From Burkholderiales bacterium (GTDB taxonomy: Bacteria; Pseudomonadota; Gammaproteobacteria; Burkholderiales; Burkholderiaceae_B), in assembly GCA_005788065.1 (NCBI GenBank), contig SXZD01000101.1:1-8889 (forward strand): a stretch of 8,889 nt of DNA, read 5' to 3'. Positions 1-5,408 of the stretch are shown in pieces (positions within the stretch are counted from its first letter, which is position 1; the number at the start of each line of letters is the position of its first letter). The position numbers and the translations under genes were made by a program. The notes under the pieces are model-generated. The model was not told the origin of the DNA. It saw only the letters and a list, made by a program, of their open reading frames with translations, and did not search any database.

Positions 1-261
1 AACCTTGTTGATGGTCATGGCCGGTACGGACTCGGGCAACCCCGCACGGATGACTGTCTGGCGAGCCGGGTTTTGGCCGGAGCCTGCGGTGAGCACCTGA
101 CCCAGGATGACTTCCGAAATCTGCTCGCCCTTCAGCCCCGTCTGCGCAAGAAGACCCTTGATAACAGCCGCACCGAGTTCGGGGGCGGAAACCTTGGCCA
201 GTGAACCACCGAATTTGCCGATCGCTGTACGGGCTGCAGCGACAATGACGACGTCTGACAT
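1..261 (-). CDS. phaA: Acetyl-CoA acetyltransferase (beta-ketothiolase) PhaA, N-terminal 87 residues
   Basis: The enzyme condenses two acetyl-CoA to acetoacetyl-CoA, the first step of polyhydroxybutyrate synthesis in the cytoplasm. The translated start, MSDVVIVAAARTAIGKFGGS, and the later stretch GQVLTAGSGQNPARQ are typical of thiolases and very close to Ralstonia PhaA as I remember it. The open frame has no stop and leaves the window at base 1 with residue 87 (MTINKV). In the family the nucleophilic Cys follows almost at once, so it lies just outside. ATG at 261 is chosen because AGGAG (269-273) lies 7 nt upstream; the ATG at 266 is out of frame. It is the second gene after phaC, with a 58-nt spacer and no terminator between them, so the two are probably co-transcribed. 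A paralogous thiolase such as BktB is possible, but the phaC context favours PhaA. Confidence 0.93.
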   Translation of the reverse strand, partial: MSDVVIVAAARTAIGKFGGSLAKVSAPELGAAVIKGLLAQTGLKGEQISEVILGQVLTAGSGQNPARQTVIRAGLPESVPAMTINKV

Positions 262-268
262 GACATTT

Positions 269-273
269 CTCCT
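269..273 (-). promoter_or_regulatory. Ribosome binding site of phaA
   Basis: AGGAG on the minus strand ends 7 nt before the ATG at 261. The rest of the phaC-phaA spacer (274-319) is C/A-rich and poor in G and U on the transcript, which should leave the site unstructured. This motif decides the phaA start. Confidence 0.7.
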
Positions 274-319
274 GAGGTAAGTTGTCTGTTATGTGTGTGT
301 TGTTTGTTGGGTGTGGCGT

Positions 320-2107
320 TCAGTCAGCCTTCACCTTGACATATCGACCGGGCGCGGGCTCGATGGGCTTGTGCTTGGCATTGCCCAGCTTGGCCGGGGC
401 TTTTTTGTCGGTGCCCTTGTATTTCGAGAGCCATTCGCTCCAATGCGTCCACCAACTGCCAGGCGTTTCCGTTGCACTCGCAAGCCAAGCCTGCGGGTCC
501 TTGACCTGCTCGCCCTTGGACCAATAGCTCCGCTTGCGCGCAGCCGGCGGATTGACCACGCCGGCAATGTGACCGCTGGCTCCGAGCACGAACTCGGTGG
601 GGCCCCCAAACGTCTGAGTCGTCTGATAAGCGGAGACCCACGGCACGATGTGGTCTTCACGGGTAGCCAGCACGAAGGTGGGCACCTTGACCTTGCGCAG
701 ATCGAGCTTTTCGCCCAGAACGGTGACTTTACCGGGCTTGACCAGATTGTTTTCGAGGTAGCAGTTGCGCAGATACCAACTGAACATCCGTCCGGGCAGA
801 TTGGTGTAATCCGCATTCCAGTACAACAGGTCAAATGCTGGCGGCTTTTCACCTTTCAGGTAATTGTTGACAACATAGTTCCAGATCAGGTCATTGGGAC
901 GCAGGCTGGAAAAGGCAGAACCCAGATCTTTGCCGGGCATGATGCCGCCATTGGCAAACACCTCTTCGCGTGCCCTGACCTGCGACTCATCGACGAAAAC
1001 ACCGAGCGTGCCGGTCTCGCAAAAATCGACAAAGCAGGCCAGCAGCGTGACGCTCTCCACTTTCTTTTGCTTGCGGGCGGCCAGAACACCCAAGGCGTTG
1101 GACAGCAGTGTTCCGCCGATGCAGAAGCCCAGTGTGTTGATGGTGTCCTCACCCGTCAGTTCACGCACGGTGTCAATTGCCGTCAAGACACCCTTCTCCA
1201 CATAGTCGTCCCACGTGACATCGCGCTGCGCCTCGCCAGGATTGCACCAGGACATGAGGTACAGCGTGTGGCCCTGTGACACGACAAAATTGACCAGTGA
1301 GTTGTCGGGTTGCAGGTCGAGGATATAGAACTTGTTGATCGCAGGCGGTACAAACAGCATGGGCCGGGAACCGACGGTTGCCGTCTGGGGCTTGTACTGA
1401 ATGAGCTGAAACAGTTCATTTTCGAAAACCACAGAGCCCGGCGTCGTGGCGACATTCTTGCCCACTTCGAACGCCTGCTCATCGGTCTGGGAAATCCGAC
1501 CCTTCTCAAGGTCGGCAATCGCATTGTTCAAGCCTTCGGCCAGACTGGCACCGCGGGACTCGATCAGCTTTTTCTGGGCGTCGGGGTTGGTCACCAGGAA
1601 ATTGCTGGGTGCCATTGCCTCAACCATCTGCTGAACGGTGTAACGGAGAATGGACTTCTCCTTGGGTTGCAATTCGACTGCGTCGGCCAGTTTCATGGCG
1701 TAACGGGAATTCAGGCTGTACATCGCGGCATTGAACTCAAAAAAGCCTTTGTCATGCCAGGCCTCCGAGGCAAAGCGCTTGTCTTTGGCAAGTGCTGCCA
1801 TAACGGGGGCTGTCTTGCCGGCGGGGACTGAACCGTTGCCGGGATTGCCCGAGACCTGCTCAATCATCTTCAGATACAACTCTGAGGCGTCTTTCACATA
1901 CTCTTGCTGCAGTTGCGTCAATGCTGGAATGGGCATGCCCGAGAGCGCCTTTTGCATGGTGGTGCCCAGCGACTGGACAAAACTCTGCAGTGCAGATGCC
2001 GAGGCACCGCCGCCGGACCACAAACCCTCGATGCCCGGCATCCGCGCTTCGGCTCCGGCGTTGCCGGAATGAGATTGGCCTGCTTTTTCCTTGCTACCTG
2101 CCTGCAT
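320..2107 (-). CDS. phaC: Class I poly(3-hydroxyalkanoate) synthase PhaC
   Basis: PhaC polymerises (R)-3-hydroxyacyl-CoA, mainly 3-hydroxybutyryl-CoA, into PHA at the granule surface and releases CoA. The 595-residue length fits class I (Ralstonia PhaC is 589). Residues 1 to about 100 are a variable N-terminal region, followed by the alpha/beta-hydrolase catalytic domain. The lipase-like box GFCIGG (327-332) carries the nucleophile Cys329. Asp485 in TREDHIVPW and His513 in GASGHIAGVVNPP complete the triad, matching C319, D480 and H508 of Ralstonia. Trp430 in LLYWNADYTNLP matches the conserved Trp425. The C-terminus IEPAPGRYVKVKAD is also typical. ATG at 2107 has AGGGA (2114-2118) 6 nt upstream. 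It is the first gene of the phaC-phaA unit; a promoter-like sequence and dyads lie at 2143-2239. No defect is seen. Identity is near certain; substrate range cannot be read from sequence. Confidence 0.98.
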   Translation of the reverse strand: MQAGSKEKAGQSHSGNAGAEARMPGIEGLWSGGGASASALQSFVQSLGTTMQKALSGMPIPALTQLQQEYVKDASELYLKMIEQVSGNPGNGSVPAGKTAPVMAALAKDKRFASEAWHDKGFFEFNAAMYSLNSRYAMKLADAVELQPKEKSILRYTVQQMVEAMAPSNFLVTNPDAQKKLIESRGASLAEGLNNAIADLEKGRISQTDEQAFEVGKNVATTPGSVVFENELFQLIQYKPQTATVGSRPMLFVPPAINKFYILDLQPDNSLVNFVVSQGHTLYLMSWCNPGEAQRDVTWDDYVEKGVLTAIDTVRELTGEDTINTLGFCIGGTLLSNALGVLAARKQKKVESVTLLACFVDFCETGTLGVFVDESQVRAREEVFANGGIMPGKDLGSAFSSLRPNDLIWNYVVNNYLKGEKPPAFDLLYWNADYTNLPGRMFSWYLRNCYLENNLVKPGKVTVLGEKLDLRKVKVPTFVLATREDHIVPWVSAYQTTQTFGGPTEFVLGASGHIAGVVNPPAARKRSYWSKGEQVKDPQAWLASATETPGSWWTHWSEWLSKYKGTDKKAPAKLGNAKHKPIEPAPGRYVKVKAD

Positions 2108-2142
2108 GTTGTATCCCTGACTTTTGTCTGATGTGTGGTTGA

Positions 2143-2171
2143 TGCTGCAGCAAAACCGTATTTGCGCAAAT
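2143..2171. repeat. Two perfect palindromes in the phaC leader
   Basis: TGCTGCAGCA (2143-2152) and ATTTGCGCAAAT (2160-2171) are perfect palindromes with centres 18 bp apart, both downstream of the predicted phaC transcription start. Both are built from TGC/GCA units. TGC-rich sites are reported for PhaR-type repressors of PHA genes in other bacteria, so these are candidate operators. The assignment to PhaR is inference. Confidence 0.4.
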
Positions 2172-2196
2172 GAGGCTTACGCAGTTCTTAACCCTG

Positions 2197-2239
2197 CATA
2201 TTGTGCGATGCGGCATATGAAAAGTCAATTCACAATATG
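2197..2239. repeat. Inverted repeat framing the phaC promoter
   Basis: CATATTGTG (2197-2205) and CACAATATG (2231-2239) are perfect 9-bp inverted arms with a 25-bp spacer. A CATATG palindrome lies in the spacer (2214-2219). The left arm covers the predicted -10 and the right arm sits just upstream of the predicted -35. The arrangement suits binding by a dimeric or tetrameric regulator, but which protein binds is unknown. Confidence 0.5.
2200..2228 (-). promoter_or_regulatory. Candidate sigma-70 promoter of phaCA
   Basis: On the minus strand a -35-like TTGACT (2228-2223) and a -10-like CACAAT (2205-2200) are separated by 17 bp. The -35 matches the consensus at 5 of 6 positions and the -10 at 4 of 6. 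Transcription would start near 2193, giving an 85-nt leader before phaC. As I recall, the mapped phaC promoter of Ralstonia has a similar strong -35 and weak AACAAT-type -10. The elements lie within a 9-bp inverted repeat, which suggests regulation. This is a prediction from sequence alone. Confidence 0.45.
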
Positions 2240-2302
2240 AAATTTTGGCGGGTGGGCGTTGTCGCATAATGCCTGACATCTTGTCGTTTTCAGCGTTGTC
2301 CC

Positions 2303-2623
2303 ATGTATATCGTCGCAATCGCGTGGCTGTATGTCACCATACTCATGGCTGCTACCGAAGCCACCCTGCTGGCCGGCATAAGCACATTTCTGCTCTATGG
2401 TCTGCTGCCCTGCAGCATCGTGATGTACCTGATGGGGGCTCCGGGTCGCCGCCGCGCCATCAAGGCGCGAGAGGCAGCAGAGCTTGAGGCACTGGCCCGA
2501 CAAGAGCAAGCGCCCGACTCCGACATGCAGACTGCGGATCAGCAGGACTCACAACTCCGGCCTGAGCCAAATCAGGCTGGCCTGACGTCCGGTCACCCTG
2601 TCCCGCCGAAAGGAATGCAATAG
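2303..2623 (+). CDS. Small two-helix inner-membrane protein, function unknown
   Basis: The 106-residue product has two predicted membrane segments, about residues 3-20 and 23-46, split by a short loop containing Glu19. A basic stretch follows (GRRRAIKAREAAELEALARQ, about 48-67), then a polar Gln/Pro-rich tail. By the positive-inside rule the charged tail should be cytoplasmic. I recognise the N-terminal style (MYIVAIAWLYV) from small conserved membrane proteins of Burkholderiales, but no function is known to me. The ATG at 2303 has no clear Shine-Dalgarno sequence. A CATAAT at 2265-2270 could be a -10 element, though no good -35 accompanies it. It is divergent from phaC. Its last 24 codons (2549-2623) overlap pgeF convergently, so the tail is probably shaped by pgeF and the conserved part should be the membrane half. 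Confidence 0.75.
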   Translation: MYIVAIAWLYVTILMAATEATLLAGISTFLLYGLLPCSIVMYLMGAPGRRRAIKAREAAELEALARQEQAPDSDMQTADQQDSQLRPEPNQAGLTSGHPVPPKGMQ

Positions 2624-3322
2624 CGGATCGGCGTAAGTATCGCGCTTATCCTGCGAAAGTATGGTGTGCGAACGCACGGAGAGGATGTGTGCAGCAATGG
2701 AATGCAGATCAGCGAGCCATTTGTCACAGATCCCGGGCTGACTCAGTTTGAAATGGTCTGCCAAAGCGGGTTCTTTGGCCACAAAGGCATCGCGCACCTC
2801 TGACCCCACTTCAAACGACTTCGGTCCGATACAGGGGCCAAGCCATGCATGCAGACCCGTCTGCAGAAACCCGGCCTGCTCGAACCGGTCAATCGTGTTT
2901 TGCAGGACACCGTCCAGCAGTCCCCGCCATCCACAGTGCACAGCAGCAACAGCCCTACCCTCTGCATCCACCAGCAAGACCGGGAGGCAATCTGCAGTCA
3001 TGACAACGACAGCCAGTCCCGGCTCTTTGGTCCAGGCCGCATCCGCTGTCAGGGTATCGTTGTGTGAGGCGGGCACCTGACTGATCATGGCGCATTCGGT
3101 GCCGTGGACCTGCTTCATCCAGACCGGTTGCATGTCATGCATGTGCGCCAGTTGCCTGCGTCGCTCCAATACCTGCACAGGATCGTCACCTACATGCAGT
3201 CCGAAATTGAGATCATAGACAGAAAGCGTTGGCGGCCGTTTACGTTGCGTCGACACGAAACCGATACGCCGGCGCACATGCTCAGGCAATGTCGGCCAAA
3301 GGATGTCAGTCAGCACAGGCAT
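2549..3322 (-). CDS. pgeF: Peptidoglycan editing factor PgeF (YfiH / DUF152, multicopper polyphenol oxidase-like fold)
   Basis: In E. coli, PgeF (YfiH) prevents misincorporation of L-Ser for L-Ala in peptidoglycan stem peptides; relatives show purine nucleoside phosphorylase/deaminase or laccase-like activity. The 257-residue length is normal. Metal ligands of the family are visible: His73 in KQVHG, Cys112 in MTADCLPVL and His129 in AVHCGWRGL. The LGPCIGP loop (161-167) and the C-terminal FRRDRVTGRQASLIWL are also diagnostic. One departure: the Cys of the RCTY motif in E. coli YfiH is replaced by Asp (RDTYADP). It is not one of the three ligands. ATG at 3322 lies 14 nt after the rluD stop and has only a weak GCGAG-like ribosome site, so translation probably depends on the rluD transcript. 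The rluD-pgeF order is the same in E. coli. The 3' end overlaps the convergent membrane-protein gene by 75 bp. Confidence 0.94.
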   Translation of the reverse strand: MPVLTDILWPTLPEHVRRRIGFVSTQRKRPPTLSVYDLNFGLHVGDDPVQVLERRRQLAHMHDMQPVWMKQVHGTECAMISQVPASHNDTLTADAAWTKEPGLAVVVMTADCLPVLLVDAEGRAVAAVHCGWRGLLDGVLQNTIDRFEQAGFLQTGLHAWLGPCIGPKSFEVGSEVRDAFVAKEPALADHFKLSQPGICDKWLADLHSIAAHILSVRSHTILSQDKRDTYADPLLHSFRRDRVTGRQASLIWLRPEL

Positions 3323-3336
3323 GTCTCGCTTTGATT

Positions 3337-4515
3337 TTACTCATCATCACGCACATAAATGATTTCCACACCGTCCTCGTCTTCCTCGAAATCGTCTTCA
3401 TCCTCATCGGCCAGATGGGCGGTTTGCAACTCGCTTTGCATGGGCCACAGGTCGGGTAAATTCAACAGGGCTTCGGAATCAGGCACAGCAATTCCTGCAT
3501 GGGTCAGCAACATGCTCAAATCCTCTGGCAGAGGCGCAATGGTGCGTGTATCCCATTCCTGGACGAGGCCGTCGGCGCAGAAAGCGAGATAGCAGGCATG
3601 CAAGGCCTGACGATCCAGCGGCACGGGTCGGGCCCCACGCTGCCGGTAGGCCGGATCCCCCACCAGTCCAAACCCCGCATGCAGCGCGTGTACCCGAATC
3701 TGATGCGTGCGACCGGTCTCCAGCTTGCAGGCCAGCAGGGTGACAGGTAGATCGGCCAATTGCCCCAACGCCAGAGGATGAAAGTGCGTGACAGCAGGCT
3801 TGCCGTGCCCTACCACCGCCATTTTCTGGCGGTTGCGGGGGTCGCGGCCGATGGCAGCCTCGACCGTACGACGCTGCGTCATGCGTCCCCAGACCAAGGC
3901 AAGGTAAATGCGACGGATACGCCGCTTTGCCATCTCCCGGATCAGGTTCTGCTGCGTATCCGGCTGGCGCGCGACCACCATGAGCCCGGTCGTATCCTTA
4001 TCCAGTCGGTGGACGATGCCGGCGCGGGGTACGTCGACAAGTTCCGGGTAGCGGTGCAACAGGCCATTCATCAAGGTACCACTCCAATGGCCTGCAGCCG
4101 GGTGCACCACCAAGCCTGCAGGTTTGTTGATCACCAGGCATTGATCGTCCTCATGCACCACTTCGAACTCAACGGGCTCGGGCATCAGTGACTGCATGTG
4201 CTCGGGTGGCTGTGGCCGCAGGATAATCTCCTCGCCTCCCTTGAGTTTGTAGCTGGCTTTCAATTCGCCCTTGCCGTCGACCGTGATGCGTCCGGCCTGC
4301 AGCCAATCCTGCAGCCTCGCGCGGGTGTGCTCCGGAAACAAGGCGCTGAGTGCCTTGTCCAGCCGCTGCCCTGCCCACTGTATCTCTATCCGGGTGGTGA
4401 GCACCGGCAACTGTGTCATTGTGTCATTCTGCGGTACGTCCGCGGTACGGCTATAATCTGCCACAGTCGCGTTGCGGGTATCCGGTCGGTCTTTGTTGCT
4501 GGATGATGAAGTCAT
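3337..4515 (-). CDS. rluD: 23S rRNA pseudouridine synthase RluD
   Basis: RluD converts U1911, U1915 and U1917 (E. coli numbering) in helix 69 of 23S rRNA to pseudouridine and supports late 50S assembly. From ATG 4515 the product has 392 residues. An S4 RNA-binding domain lies at about 49-99 (QRLDKALSALFPEHTRARLQ), then the RluA-family catalytic domain with HRLDKDTTGLMVVA, catalytic Asp172. The HRLDKDTTGLM form points to RluD rather than RluC, and its place beside bamD and pgeF agrees. A Ser/Asp-rich N-terminal extension (about 1-32) and a strongly acidic tail (about 370-392, ending GVEIIYVRDDE) lengthen it beyond E. coli RluD (326). Start is uncertain: TTG at 4518, ATG at 4515 (weak ACAGG site upstream) and ATG at 4419 are in frame. 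I prefer 4515 because the extension has coding-like composition and such extensions occur in betaproteobacteria. It is divergent from bamD. Confidence 0.94.
   Translation of the reverse strand: MTSSSSNKDRPDTRNATVADYSRTADVPQNDTMTQLPVLTTRIEIQWAGQRLDKALSALFPEHTRARLQDWLQAGRITVDGKGELKASYKLKGGEEIILRPQPPEHMQSLMPEPVEFEVVHEDDQCLVINKPAGLVVHPAAGHWSGTLMNGLLHRYPELVDVPRAGIVHRLDKDTTGLMVVARQPDTQQNLIREMAKRRIRRIYLALVWGRMTQRRTVEAAIGRDPRNRQKMAVVGHGKPAVTHFHPLALGQLADLPVTLLACKLETGRTHQIRVHALHAGFGLVGDPAYRQRGARPVPLDRQALHACYLAFCADGLVQEWDTRTIAPLPEDLSMLLTHAGIAVPDSEALLNLPDLWPMQSELQTAHLADEDEDDFEEDEDGVEIIYVRDDE
4452..4457 (+). promoter_or_regulatory. Candidate -10 element of the bamD promoter
   Basis: A perfect TATAAT lies about 109 bp before the bamD ATG. 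No good -35 hexamer is visible 16-19 bp upstream (the best choices are CTGCGG-like), and there is no extended TG motif. If used, transcription would begin near 4464 with a leader of about 100 nt. The element lies inside the N-terminal extension of divergent rluD if that gene starts at 4515. Confidence 0.35.
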
Positions 4516-4565
4516 CAATTGCCTGTCTGCGCATCTTTCCGATTCTGGCCAAGAGCGTTATCAAA

Positions 4566-5408
4566 ATGCATGTAAAAAATGTTTCCCGCCTGTGCAATGC
4601 GTTTGTCCTGGCAGTACTGCTGGGCTTTCTGACCGCCTGCGGCACGTCTGGCAAGCAGATAGACGAGACGGCAGGATGGTCAGCAGAGCGATTGTACTCG
4701 GAGGCCAAGGAAGAGATCAGCAGCGGCAACAACCAGCGAGCCATTTCGCTTCTGGAAAAGCTGGAGGCCCGTTACCCGTTCGGACGCTATGCCCAGCAGG
4801 CTCAGATGGAAGTGGCCTACGTCTACTACAAAGACAACGACGCCGTGCAAGCACAGGCTGCAGCAGACCGGTTTCTGAAACTGCACCCCAATCACCCCAA
4901 TGTGGACTACATGTACTACCTCAAGGGCTTGATCAACTTCAATGACAATATGGGATTTCTCGCCATGCTCGCCGGTGAAGACCCGACCGCACGAGACCCC
5001 AAAGGTGCCCGCGAGGCTTTCGAAGCATTCCGCACTGTCGTCACACGCTACCCCAACAGCCGTTACGCAGAAGACAGCGCACAGCGCATGCGTTATCTCA
5101 TCAATGCCATGGCGTCCAACGAAATGCTGGTGGCCCGTTATTACTTCAAACGTGGTGCCTATCTAGCCGCTGCCAACCGGGCGCAGGCCATCATCAAGCA
5201 GTATCAGCAGGCACCAGTGATCGAAGAGGCGCTGGCCATTCTGGTCAGGTCCTACGATGCGCTGGGTGCTAACGACCTGCGCGATGATGCCAAGCGGGTC
5301 CTGCTCAAAAATTATCCTGACACTGCCTTGCTGCGCGCCGATATCAGCAAGGTGACCGCCGAATCCGCGTTCAAGTCGAAATCTGAGCCGTGGTGGAAGA
5401 TCTGGTGA
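4566..5408 (+). CDS. bamD: Outer membrane protein assembly lipoprotein BamD (ComL/YfiO)
   Basis: BamD is the essential lipoprotein partner of BamA in the BAM complex, which folds beta-barrel proteins into the outer membrane; it sits on the periplasmic face. The 280-residue product starts with a lipoprotein signal: a basic n-region, FVLAVLLGFL, and lipobox LTAC with the lipidated residue Cys25. The mature part shows the BamD tetratricopeptide pattern, for example RAISLLEKLEARYPFGRYAQ, then KFLKLHP-type repeats (RFLKLHPNHPNVDYMYYLKG) and FEAFRTVVTRYPNSRYAEDS. ATG 4566 is chosen because it places the signal peptide at the N-terminus; AAGAG (4551-4555) lies 10 nt upstream. The open frame extends back to 4413, but the added residues would spoil the signal and overlap rluD. 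It is divergent from rluD, as in E. coli, and its last 38 bp overlap the convergent helicase gene. Confidence 0.96.
   Translation: MHVKNVSRLCNAFVLAVLLGFLTACGTSGKQIDETAGWSAERLYSEAKEEISSGNNQRAISLLEKLEARYPFGRYAQQAQMEVAYVYYKDNDAVQAQAAADRFLKLHPNHPNVDYMYYLKGLINFNDNMGFLAMLAGEDPTARDPKGAREAFEAFRTVVTRYPNSRYAEDSAQRMRYLINAMASNEMLVARYYFKRGAYLAAANRAQAIIKQYQQAPVIEEALAILVRSYDALGANDLRDDAKRVLLKNYPDTALLRADISKVTAESAFKSKSEPWWKIW

Noticed and set aside
293..1279. A 328-codon plus-strand open frame antisense to phaC
   Set aside because: It lies wholly opposite the conserved catalytic half of PhaC, has no recognisable domain, and is explained by the codon bias of phaC.
1918..2169. Minus-strand 83-codon frame across the phaC start
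   Set aside because: It is out of frame with phaC, Arg/Cys-rich, and lacks any domain; phaC itself accounts for the region.
4413..4565. Longer bamD start upstream of 4566
   Set aside because: The extra residues would place the lipoprotein signal internally and overlap rluD; the start at 4566 gives a normal signal peptide.
4569..4597. Minus-strand rluD promoter (TTGCAC, 17 bp, TACATG) inside the bamD signal sequence
   Set aside because: Each hexamer matches the consensus at only three positions, no better than chance.
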